Assembly (NCBI RefSeq): GCF_043195125.1
Contig: NZ_JBAFWR010000011.1
DNA from: NCEH01 sp043195125
GTDB taxonomy: Bacteria; Pseudomonadota; Alphaproteobacteria; Rhizobiales; Xanthobacteraceae
DNA: 64,000 nucleotides
Direction: 5' to 3' (one strand)
Part shown: piece by piece, positions 1 through 8,855 of the stretch
Position numbering within the stretch: position 1 is the first letter of the stretch
How the letters are laid out: the number at the start of each line of letters is the position of its first letter
The notes under the pieces: generated by a model
Told to the model about the DNA's origin: nothing
Seen by the model: only the letters and a program-made list of their open reading frames with translations
The model's database searches: none
Translations under genes and position numbers: made by a program

Positions 1-157
1 AAGCGGACTAGCGGCTTGCGTCGTCCACAGGGCGACAGCGGACGCTCGGCTCGACTGCCGTACCGTCTCGATCTGACCCTTAGCGAACACTCAACATGTC
101 CGCTTTCGGGCCGGGGCTTGCTCCTGAGACAACAAGCACATGCCCAGGTGTTCAACG

Positions 158-1924
158 CTAGGCAATCTGCGTGTTCTCGAAGCGCATCAGAAAATTCTCT
201 GCAATTTTTGGAGCGTCCACCAATACCCCTATCTCGCGATAGGGTGCAGCCTCCGATGGATCTGCAGAGAGCCAATTGAGGCTGCTAATCGCCAGCGCAT
301 TTCCATCCCAGCCCAAGACCTTCGCATGTAGCCGAGGCCGATGAATCGGCCTTATGCTAAGGCCCTTATTGGCGAATTCGCGGATAAGGTCAGCGCTTGC
401 AGCTCCAGACAATGGACCGGTCGTCCGGCCGTAGTAAAACGACGCTGCTATTCCGTTCTCCTCGACAGCGGCGAGCGCCGGCAGCAGCGCAACAGGATGC
501 GCGGCAAGTCCAATTCGATGGCTTAAAACGAACAGCCGCTCGCGTGCTCTGTCGCGCGCCTCCAGCACCAATCGGGCGTGTTCTGAACCATAAATCAGGC
601 GCGTGGGAACCTTGCGGCCTCCAACCGATGGCCCCTCCATTACACGCCGTCCTAACACCGAAAGTTCAACAGCCAGATCGTTCCAAACGCCGGGGCGACC
701 CTGGGCAAGCCCTCCCAGCTTGCGAATGAGGCTTCCCACGAGAATGGGGTCCCGAAGGCGCATCGAGGCCTCAAAGCTCGTAAAGTCGGACGCAAGCCAA
801 TTGCAAGATCCAATAAGCGCGTTCCAACCGCCCTTTGATGTATCAGCCACAACTAACTTCGCATGCGAGTTCGTCGAGAACGGATGAACCCGTATCGAGC
901 CTTCCCAGCCTGCATTAGTTGCCTGCGCCTGCAGTTTGGCCGCGACAATCTGCGACGAACGCGTGGCAGTCCCAATGTCGTCTTGACCCCACAGGATATC
1001 GACTTTTACGCCGCGCTCGGCAGCCTTGATCAACTGGGGAAAAATGGCCTGCGCCCGCTCCTCACTCAGGAACGTTGAGTGGATTATCAAGCGTTCCGTG
1101 GCGCCTGTGACCATCCGCTCAAACGCTCGAGCATGTTCTGGACCATCTATGACCACATCCGCGGCATCGAAGGTTGCGTCCTGTAGCTGCGGGAGATCGA
1201 TCTCCTGGGAAGACGCTGAAGCCAAGACCGAGGCTCCATCGACGATAGCCTTGGCTGTCCCCTTTGTCGCTTCATTTTCGGCAGCCTCCGCGGCTTTTCC
1301 AATCAACAAGCGAAGCACTGGCGATGCCCGTCCTGGGAGACCTTCGATCACTCCGTCGCGCACAGTCACGATGGCGTAACGATCGACAAGCTTCTCCGCG
1401 CCTCGGTCAACGCCAATTATAAGTTCGTCCTCAGCTTCAATTGCGCTGAATACCTCGCTGAGATCGCCCACCGAAGGTTCGGAAGCGGCATTGATATGAA
1501 CAATGGGCTGCTCCGGAGTCCCGCTAGGGATTCGGTTCCTGTGGGCGAGCTCCAGCTCGCGGCCCCGAAACACGCTCCCTGTAATTGGCTCGATCGCGAA
1601 GCTACGCCAACGTGGCTCGGTCACGGTTGCCGCAGGCAATTGGTCCTGGTGGACTCTGGATGCGCCGACTGAGGTAATCTGGAATGCGGCCCCTCTTGAC
1701 GTGACGAGCACTTCTACCCATCCCGCACGCATCAATCGGATAAACGCCTCGATAATCACTCGGCGGGGAAGACGTGACGCCACAGCCAGCTCCGCCGCCG
1801 TGGCGGGCCCGCGCGACACAGCGTCAAGCAGCAAGTGCTCGATCACACTCCATCTACGACCTTTCTCGATGATAAAGCGCCGGGTTCCCTTTAGGACCTG
1901 GAATACGACCTGAACGGTGCTCAC
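158..1924 (-). CDS. mkoB: PLD-family nuclease, MkoB-like (Mokosh type I candidate)
   Basis: The protein of about 588 residues starts with a winged-helix-like segment (residues about 25-76) and carries two intact phospholipase D motifs: HAKLVVAD at about 354-361 and HAKVLGWD at about 533-540. Two HKD motifs in one chain form a single active site in PLD-type nucleases, so phosphodiesterase activity on nucleic acid is expected. I chose the GTG at 1924 because it overlaps the stop of the upstream helicase gene as GTGA and has GAGGGGAG before it. A TTG at 1951 would add nine residues. Pairing with a kinase-like/SF1 helicase gene is the arrangement of type I Mokosh anti-phage systems. The PLD assignment is strong; the Mokosh label is inferred from domain order and context. 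Confidence 0.8.
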   Translation of the reverse strand: MSTVQVVFQVLKGTRRFIIEKGRRWSVIEHLLLDAVSRGPATAAELAVASRLPRRVIIEAFIRLMRAGWVEVLVTSRGAAFQITSVGASRVHQDQLPAATVTEPRWRSFAIEPITGSVFRGRELELAHRNRIPSGTPEQPIVHINAASEPSVGDLSEVFSAIEAEDELIIGVDRGAEKLVDRYAIVTVRDGVIEGLPGRASPVLRLLIGKAAEAAENEATKGTAKAIVDGASVLASASSQEIDLPQLQDATFDAADVVIDGPEHARAFERMVTGATERLIIHSTFLSEERAQAIFPQLIKAAERGVKVDILWGQDDIGTATRSSQIVAAKLQAQATNAGWEGSIRVHPFSTNSHAKLVVADTSKGGWNALIGSCNWLASDFTSFEASMRLRDPILVGSLIRKLGGLAQGRPGVWNDLAVELSVLGRRVMEGPSVGGRKVPTRLIYGSEHARLVLEARDRARERLFVLSHRIGLAAHPVALLPALAAVEENGIAASFYYGRTTGPLSGAASADLIREFANKGLSIRPIHRPRLHAKVLGWDGNALAISSLNWLSADPSEAAPYREIGVLVDAPKIAENFLMRFENTQIA

Positions 1925-4900
1925 GATCCCACTCCCCTCAGTGTCGCCCAAGGGACAATCACCGCATTTTTTTGTTCCTGCTCTTCCTCAAGGCATGTCA
2001 GGAACTGCGACAGAAATCCAACGTCTTGATCTGGAAGTTTCGCGGCACTCTCTACAACGTGTCGGTAGAACGATAGACTGCCAACCACAACGAGTCGCCA
2101 TTTGGCGCGGCTGAGGAGCACATTCATCCGTCGGTTGTCGCGCAAGAAGCCAAGCGCCCGCGACGGGCTGGCATGGTGATTGTTCCGCACGAGCGACACC
2201 ACGACGGCGTCGGCCTCGCCGCCCTGAAATGAGTCAACTGTGCCGCTGAAAGTCTGACCATCTATGGCTGGGTTGAAATGACTCAGACCAGCCAGCTTGC
2301 CGTTTCGATGCTGGGAGATCGATCTCTCCATCCGCCGGACCTGTTGCCAGTATGGTGACAAAACCGCCAGAGATGGCCGCGTCCCTTCTCTGGTTCCTAT
2401 TAGCTCTAGGATCCGAATGACCGCAGTACACTCATCTGGGTTCCACCATGGTGGCGCGCGCTCGCCACTTCGTCCGCCCGGTGCTTCCGCTCTGCCAAAA
2501 GGCATGTCGACGAAAACGATAGGCGCGTCCGGCAAGATCGAAGCATTGATCGAACGCACCGGCCCTGCCTCGCTTAGGAATTTGGTTTCCTGCTTTGCGT
2601 TTGTGCGGAGTTCCCCATCGTAGAAACATCTTGAGACAATTCGAGCGATTGCGGGGTGCATCCGGTATTGCTCATTCAATCGCCGCGCTATGCGCATGCC
2701 CTGGTCGCGCTTCTTTTGGCGCCCCAACTCGCGCTCGACGTAAGTCTCGAACAAGGTCAGTAGAGAGAGGGCTTCGGAGCAGGTGCGTCCGAAGTCTTCC
2801 CCGGATGCGGCAATTTCCTCGAGGGTCTCGTCGATCCGTGGATCCTTAAGGTATCGAGACACAAAGTCGTCGACGAGTCCAACCGCCTCCCGAACGCTCT
2901 CGGTTGATGAAAGTAGCCGTGAAATAGCGTCGACATCGAAAGGCGGGAGCTGTTTATGGTCGCCGATCATCAGCCGACGATGTGATAGCAACAGGGGTGA
3001 TAGCAGCTCGCCCCCGGTCGCCTTTCCAGCTTCTTCGATAATTGTCCAATCAAAAAGGGATTGCTCTTCGATAAGTCGATCCACCGCTGCCGAATTGGTG
3101 GTCGCGAAGACGAGATTGGCTGCTCTTAGAATCATGCCTTCGAAGGCGCGCAGCTCTGCGGAAACACGCCTCGAGCCAGCTCCCCTGGTGCGCTGTCGGC
3201 CGACCTGAGTACGACGTGCTTCGGCGAGTGCCGAGATCTTTTGTGCAATCGGCTCGGAAGCGGCGCTCACCAGCGGACTCTCCGACAGGTCATGTAGCCG
3301 TTTATCCGCTTGCACATCGATTTCTAGCTCGCCGGAAGAATCATCATCGTCGGCGGGGCGCGCCCTCACCATTAATGGACGCGCGTCCTCATCGAACCCG
3401 GCAAAAATGCCCAGCACTTCCTTCATAAGATGGTCGATGGCCGAATTGCTCTGCGCCGACAGCAGCATCCGAGCGATTGGATCATCCTCGAACCGGCGGC
3501 GCACCAGGTCGCCCACTAGGTAGGTCTTGCCAACTCCTGGAGGACCTTGCAGAAGAAATAGCGGGATGGTCGCCAAGATCTCCCGAAGGGCCGCTTGTTT
3601 AGACGAGTCAAAATTCTGGAAGGTTGCGTCGCCCTCATCGAGTGGATCTTGACTGTCCTCGAGCTTGAGCCGCGGGTCGACAAGCATACGAAGCAGTTCC
3701 CCGTGCTCCTTCAAGGCGGCAAGAGCTTTGAGGCGGCGCTTGAACTGTGCGATCCGACCGATCATGTCGGCTGGAACGAGAAACCCGAACGATCGCTGCT
3801 GCGGAAGTGTGACTCCCTCGAACTTCATGCACTCAACGTCATTAACGTCTTCGTAATCGACGAAACGCCAATTGGTGTTCGTTGGAGATCGTTCACCTAA
3901 GGAGCCAGTCTCCGAGAGTACCCATGCACCCTCTTCTCTGAACGCTTCGGACCCAAGCAACTTCTTTAGACGGATTGCTGGTGCCTCTAAACTAAGATGT
4001 TGAGCCAATTTTGCCCTATCAGGGTCATGTCGCGACATCAGGTGAATGAATTTCTGATCTGTGCTTTCTCCGGCTCGAGTCGACATGATCTGGACTGGAA
4101 AAACGTCTGCCGCCGCAAACCCCATCTCCACCAGCAACAACAGGGAGAAGGCTTCGTGAATTAGGTCGGTATCGCTCTTACGAGCCAGCCGGCTCCCTGT
4201 GCGTCGAAGATATTCCTCCCAATGTTGGACCCGACCACGGCGGCGTGGAAAGGACTGAGTGGCGTCCCCATTGCGCAAGATTTCAAGCATGGACGCGGCG
4301 AAGGTCGTCTTGCCGACAACTTGAGCCCGGCTCGGAGCTTCCGTGTCGGCCCGGTCGGCATACGCAAACTCCCAGGTAGCGGCGTCAGGAGATCCAGGGC
4401 GTCGGTATGGTGCTAACCGGTATGTGAGGCGCTGTCCCAGGAGTGCGTAACGCGTCGCTGCAACTTGATGGTCTTTTAACGCGAGCAACTGGACCTCATC
4501 GCCCAGATCGTCGCGCATAAATCGGATTTGTTGAACCTCGTCGGCGACCTCAATCTCGTTCCCCGACGCCTTACGGATCGCTTCCGAAAGTCCATTACCC
4601 GTGCCTAGCCGGGCGGCGATGCAGAGTGCTGCCTCTTTGCCTGCGGCCTCCGCGGCCACGCTGTCGACGATCTCGGCAATGCGCGCGCCAATATACTCGC
4701 CGTCCAACCGTTCGACCCGATCGATGCCCAGCATCGTCCGCAGCAACCGAACCTCGGCAGCCGATACATGTTCTGCAACACGGGATGGGATTGTGCTCAT
4801 GTCCGATAGAGACGCGATTGGCACATCAAGGATGATTGCAGAAAGATGCGCAAGATCGCGCCAATCACGAGCGAACGAGAAAGAGCTCTCAGGACGCGGG

Positions 4901-5493
4901 GCTTTGATTTTGCTTGCGTCTTTAGAATCGATCGCAGCTATGCGCATCGACCACTCAAATCCTGTCAACCGAAAATCAGGTTCATCGCTGAATGCGGTGA
5001 CGACTGACCACGGATCAACGTTGCGGTGAATGCTTCCCTGCGAGTGGAGAAGTTCAAGACCTTGCACGAGTCGAAGGATGTTGCCCCAGAGCAGACGTTT
5101 GGCGCGTGGCTGGCGAGCTTGAGCCAACAGGTCCGGAGGTCGCTGTGCTGCTAGAAAGACCTGCAACGGGCTTCCACGTTCGGGGTCGAGCACCAGATAG
5201 AAGCCAGCGTTGTCCTGCCCGCTCCCAATCATATGGACGAAGAGATCATCGGCGCCGGGCACTGCCGCAAGCCGGTGCAGTTGGCGAATTTCGCTTCGCC
5301 AAATAACCTGGAGATCCTGTTCGTCCTCTCCCTTGGCTCGAGGCCAAACCTTGATCAAGACATCCTGCGAGGACAAGAGCGTCTGCCCACGAAGGAGTCC
5401 CGCCCGGCCGTGGGCGCGTTCTGGCTTGAGCAGATAGGCATCATCCGGCTTGTAGTTAGCGAGGAACCCAGACTTCGCCTTTCGTCGTGACAT
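1921..5493 (-). CDS. mkoA: Pseudokinase-SF1 helicase fusion, MkoA-like (Mokosh type I candidate)
   Basis: The protein of about 1190 residues has an N-terminal protein-kinase-like domain (about 1-300) and a C-terminal superfamily 1 helicase of the COG1112/DNA2-NAM7 type. Helicase motifs seen are GPPGVGKT (about 650), IIEEAG (about 816), GDHKQLPPF, NEQYRMHP (about 941), DSFQGGEAD (about 1084) and LLSRAK (about 1125). In the kinase part the VAIK-type lysine is kept (VLIKVWP), but the catalytic loop reads HRNVDPWS instead of HRDxKPxN and the DFG site reads TGFE, so phosphotransfer is unlikely. I prefer the ATG at 5493 (GGGGGA upstream) to one 24 codons earlier. It is coupled to the PLD gene downstream. 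An RNA helicase role in phage sensing is known for Mokosh and is inferred here. Confidence 0.8.
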   Translation of the reverse strand: MSRRKAKSGFLANYKPDDAYLLKPERAHGRAGLLRGQTLLSSQDVLIKVWPRAKGEDEQDLQVIWRSEIRQLHRLAAVPGADDLFVHMIGSGQDNAGFYLVLDPERGSPLQVFLAAQRPPDLLAQARQPRAKRLLWGNILRLVQGLELLHSQGSIHRNVDPWSVVTAFSDEPDFRLTGFEWSMRIAAIDSKDASKIKAPRPESSFSFARDWRDLAHLSAIILDVPIASLSDMSTIPSRVAEHVSAAEVRLLRTMLGIDRVERLDGEYIGARIAEIVDSVAAEAAGKEAALCIAARLGTGNGLSEAIRKASGNEIEVADEVQQIRFMRDDLGDEVQLLALKDHQVAATRYALLGQRLTYRLAPYRRPGSPDAATWEFAYADRADTEAPSRAQVVGKTTFAASMLEILRNGDATQSFPRRRGRVQHWEEYLRRTGSRLARKSDTDLIHEAFSLLLLVEMGFAAADVFPVQIMSTRAGESTDQKFIHLMSRHDPDRAKLAQHLSLEAPAIRLKKLLGSEAFREEGAWVLSETGSLGERSPTNTNWRFVDYEDVNDVECMKFEGVTLPQQRSFGFLVPADMIGRIAQFKRRLKALAALKEHGELLRMLVDPRLKLEDSQDPLDEGDATFQNFDSSKQAALREILATIPLFLLQGPPGVGKTYLVGDLVRRRFEDDPIARMLLSAQSNSAIDHLMKEVLGIFAGFDEDARPLMVRARPADDDDSSGELEIDVQADKRLHDLSESPLVSAASEPIAQKISALAEARRTQVGRQRTRGAGSRRVSAELRAFEGMILRAANLVFATTNSAAVDRLIEEQSLFDWTIIEEAGKATGGELLSPLLLSHRRLMIGDHKQLPPFDVDAISRLLSSTESVREAVGLVDDFVSRYLKDPRIDETLEEIAASGEDFGRTCSEALSLLTLFETYVERELGRQKKRDQGMRIARRLNEQYRMHPAIARIVSRCFYDGELRTNAKQETKFLSEAGPVRSINASILPDAPIVFVDMPFGRAEAPGGRSGERAPPWWNPDECTAVIRILELIGTREGTRPSLAVLSPYWQQVRRMERSISQHRNGKLAGLSHFNPAIDGQTFSGTVDSFQGGEADAVVVSLVRNNHHASPSRALGFLRDNRRMNVLLSRAKWRLVVVGSLSFYRHVVESAAKLPDQDVGFLSQFLTCLEEEQEQKNAVIVPWATLRGVGS

Positions 5494-5881
5494 GCCGCAA
5501 TTTCCCCCGAAGCCATCCGAGCGCCGACCTCTAGCGAAACTGCCAGTTGCAAGGGGGGCAGGCAACTATCAAGTTAGCTTTCTGGGATCCGCGGGAGGTG
5601 AACAATGGGTGACACCTTAATAGAGGCTATGCCAGCACGGGAGATACCAAAATTCGCTAATCGGCTGATCGACTTGGGAGGCCGCTCAAGTGCTTCTCGG
5701 AGACATCTCAGCCGCATCGTCGCAGGCTCGATTCCTTCGACCTTCAAGAACGAGAGATTGAATCCGCGATCTAGCTGATGCCCGTCCCGCGCGAAGGCAA
5801 ATTTGTTTTATCGGGGAGCGGCCCCTCGTCCCCATATGGCGCAATAATCCGGTCTGATCCGACTTGTTGGGAGGCCTGCCC
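5494..5881. other. Intergenic, no gene recognised
   Basis: This stretch holds the presumed leader of the helicase gene, transcribed leftward. I see no convincing frame, tRNA or repeat in it. Confidence 0.4.
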
Positions 5882-6541
5882 TCAAGACCTTTTCTTGTAG
5901 GCCCATAGGTGCTCGTAGAGTTCCGCGAGTTCGTCCGCTCGCTTACGAGTGAATCCATGCTCGATGAGCAGGGCGCGAACATCTTCCATCGGAGCCTCTC
6001 GGCGGCTTTCTTTAACGATCCGATAGAAGCGACCCCAGTCCAAGGCATGCAATGAGGTCTGATTCGCCAAGATGGCGAACCGGTCAATCAACACCCGCGT
6101 CTTCGGCGACACACGGCTGCCAAGTTTGCGAGGCCGGGCCACACGCAGACGATATGAGCGGGCGTGCATCTGATTATATGTCCGCAAGAAAGGCCCGAAG
6201 AGCTCGCTCGCGGCCGTCACATAAACCTCACGCGTTGGTGGGTCGGGACACCAGAACGCGGCACGCATTTCGACTTGGATGAGGCCCGGCCGGTCGGGTC
6301 TAGCTATCAGTTGTCCACCACTTTCCTCGTGTGGGCTCGGTCGTAACGACTGGAGATTCACGATGTACCAGTTCTTCTCGCCGAACAGCTCATAGTGTCG
6401 CTCGACGATGAGTGAGGTATCCACCTCAGCCAAAGATGCAATGACGTCAACCACCAGCCGGGCGTCGTCATGAACTGAAATGTCGATGTCTGGCAGAGCT
6501 TCGCGATACACGATGGAAGCGGTCGAGGATGACTGCTGCAA
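5882..6541 (-). CDS. Hypothetical protein, 219 aa
   Basis: I do not recognise a family. The protein is soluble-looking, with a mixed alpha/beta N-terminal half and a charged helical C-terminus (VRALLIEHGFTRKRADELAE) resembling a small helical DNA-binding or UBA-like fold. The start is a TTG at 6541 chosen for an AGGAG about nine bases upstream. It lies upstream of, and on the same strand as, the Mokosh-like pair, separated by about 390 bases, so it may be an accessory gene of the same island. No catalytic motif was identified. Confidence 0.55.
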   Translation of the reverse strand: MQQSSSTASIVYREALPDIDISVHDDARLVVDVIASLAEVDTSLIVERHYELFGEKNWYIVNLQSLRPSPHEESGGQLIARPDRPGLIQVEMRAAFWCPDPPTREVYVTAASELFGPFLRTYNQMHARSYRLRVARPRKLGSRVSPKTRVLIDRFAILANQTSLHALDWGRFYRIVKESRREAPMEDVRALLIEHGFTRKRADELAELYEHLWAYKKRS

Positions 6542-6722
6542 TATCCGTCTCCTGTCGTAGGAACTGCTGATCTGGTTACCCTCTTGACTGCTGGCGACGA
6601 GAGTTCCCCGCGAAACACTTGGCGGCTATCGGGGTTTCGAACCTCCTAAAATAATCTTATGCATTGAACTGATACCCATCGTCGAACCGATTCTCAGAGT
6701 AATCCCTAACGCATCGAAGAGA

Positions 6723-8141
6723 ATGTACGCACGCCAGCTTTGCAGCATCCTCCATCGGACATTGGCTTCGCCGAGTCCCTACCAGGAAACGGAGCAACGC
6801 TTCGAGAGCCTGAGGGGATACGGTCTTTTGCCTGCCGGTCGCGAGAATGCTGGTCTGCGACTCACGGACGAGCAAATCGCCAGCGCGGTGCTCGGCTTCG
6901 TTCCAACGCTCGTGAGCTGGGCCGGCCATGTATCGCTCATAGTGGGCGCCTTGCGCCCAGTCGGCGGACCCGCGGTATCCGTCGCTCGCTCGGCGAATTT
7001 GCTTGAAGCAGTTGCGGCTATCTTAATCAGCGACGATGCGTGCAAATCGTTGGTAAACCTCTCGATCGCTATCGTTCGGAAGCGTAGCGACGACCGGTAC
7101 TGCGCCAGATGCGTCTTCGAAGAAGATGGCGAGCGGAAGGTCGCCTCCTATGTGTCGTACATGGCCGTGTCACTGCTGCAAGACGGTGCCGATATAGGCT
7201 ACGATCACGAGAGGCTGAATGGCTCATCCGCTCGGCAATTGATGCTGACCCCGGAGTTCTTCAGAGAACTGCGGAGAGAGATTGTTCTATCACGCCATCT
7301 TGATCTTCCGCTGCAGACTGATTGGCACGAATACGAGAGCGAAGAGGAGCGAGCCAAGTTTAATCGCAAACTGGGCGCGCGTGCTGGATCGTGCTTTTTG
7401 AACCTGGCCGTGGATACCAACGTGACCTGGCCGAAGGAACCGACCCGTGCGGAATTCGGAGGGCATCGCTTCGTGATGTTCCCCCCGACAAAGGACAACT
7501 CGCACTCGATCAGCATCGATCTGACGAAAGAGCGCATCTCCGCGAAAGAGGCACGCACGCTGCTCAATCGCTTTCTGAGCCTGATGAGTTGGTGCGATGA
7601 TCGGCACGCGGTTTTGAAGGATGGTTGGTCGGGTAATCCCGTGCCTGTCCCGATCCAAAGGTCCAACGGAGCGTTCCACACCGCTTCACCGTGGCTCTTC
7701 GCTCGATCCCTCCCCACCGACACCGAATTGCTCCAGCGACTGGCTTATTACCGGGAAGGTTTGAACGCACGTCACGCGGGGTTGGTGACCTTCGCTGTCC
7801 TAAGCTTCTACAAGGTGTTCGAGAAAAGGCAGCGGTCGAGAAACGGAGCTCCGAACCCCACCAAGCTCTGGATCGCGGCTGCCTTCGACGCCGCGGTGAT
7901 GCCGCTTGCGATGGAAACGATCCAGCGCTTCGACGCCGACAGAGGCGGCGTGGCGGTCGAACAATACTTGGTCGAGAACTGTCGCGTGGCGACCGCGCAT
8001 GCCTCCGCGGCCGCTCCTTCTGATGCCGATGCGTCCCCCGAAATCCGTCGCTTGCACTCCGCCGCTGACATCGTCCATGCGCTGGCACGGCACCACATCA
8101 CCACGGATTATGGGCTTTCGCAGTCGCATTTCTCTGACTGA
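6723..8141 (+). CDS. Hypothetical protein, 472 aa
   Basis: A long frame on the opposite strand to its neighbours, with an ATG preceded by GAAGAGA. The C-terminal half (from about residue 255) has helical segments such as LLNRFLSLMSWCDDRHAV, which weakly recall proteins annotated as MauJ-like; I would not name it on that basis. No transmembrane segment or nuclease motif is evident. It diverges from the 5882-6541 gene across about 180 bases, which probably contain both promoters. A role in the defence locus is possible but only from proximity. Confidence 0.6.
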   Translation: MYARQLCSILHRTLASPSPYQETEQRFESLRGYGLLPAGRENAGLRLTDEQIASAVLGFVPTLVSWAGHVSLIVGALRPVGGPAVSVARSANLLEAVAAILISDDACKSLVNLSIAIVRKRSDDRYCARCVFEEDGERKVASYVSYMAVSLLQDGADIGYDHERLNGSSARQLMLTPEFFRELRREIVLSRHLDLPLQTDWHEYESEEERAKFNRKLGARAGSCFLNLAVDTNVTWPKEPTRAEFGGHRFVMFPPTKDNSHSISIDLTKERISAKEARTLLNRFLSLMSWCDDRHAVLKDGWSGNPVPVPIQRSNGAFHTASPWLFARSLPTDTELLQRLAYYREGLNARHAGLVTFAVLSFYKVFEKRQRSRNGAPNPTKLWIAAAFDAAVMPLAMETIQRFDADRGGVAVEQYLVENCRVATAHASAAAPSDADASPEIRRLHSAADIVHALARHHITTDYGLSQSHFSD

Positions 8142-8855
8142 GCACGGACGGCTCTACCGTGTCCGGCGTTTGCACGCAGAGGCTCGCGAATGCATCGATT
8201 CGGCTGGCGGATCTTCGCGTAAGACGTTCACCAAGTTCGATTGCCAGGAGATGCTCCAAGCCACACCAATGAACGAATGTCCGCTTTCAGGCAAAGTTTG
8301 AATGTCCGAAAGTGGCGCTTTGCTGACAGACGGCTCCGGGGCCGCATGCGGAATGGCGGCTTTTGACGCCTTCCACGCCCGTATCCTTGAAATCGCAACC
8401 AATGAATGCTTCGCGAACTGATCTAGCGTATTTTCCAGATAAACCTGGGTCACTCTCGTGGCGTCTACACACCTGTTATTCCCATTCCGTCACATGAAAT
8501 ATATTACCCAAAATAGCCAATGATGTCTGCCGAGTTTTTACTCGTAACCCTCCAAATTATCTGCCTTTCTTGCTTGTCCTCCCGCGACTGAAAGCTATTT
8601 CCATATTTCCCATTCTCCGCAGTTAGCTGAGCGAGCCGCGCGAAAAGGCCGCCGCCCACATTGCATTGCGCCTTTGGCGGCTCCAGATGCCGGCATCATG
8701 GTTGCTTGGAGTGTCAGCCCGGCGCAGTTGGCGGGTTTTGACTGCTGTCTTGATATGCGCATCGGCGCAGGAGCCGGTCGCGTGAAGCAATTTCGTCTAT
8801 TAAAGAATGGGAATCTGAGCTGCCGCAACTATGTTCGAGTGAGCTCGAGATGAAC
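8142..8855. other. 714 bases with no supported gene
   Basis: Short frames exist on both strands but none has a credible ribosome site or domain. The stretch is less GC-rich in places (about 8480-8600). It separates the defence island from the catabolic cluster and may mark an insertion boundary. I see no intact insertion sequence. Confidence 0.5.

Noticed and set aside
8154..8453. A 99-codon minus-strand frame after the 472-aa gene
   Set aside because: No ribosome site, no family and unconvincing composition.
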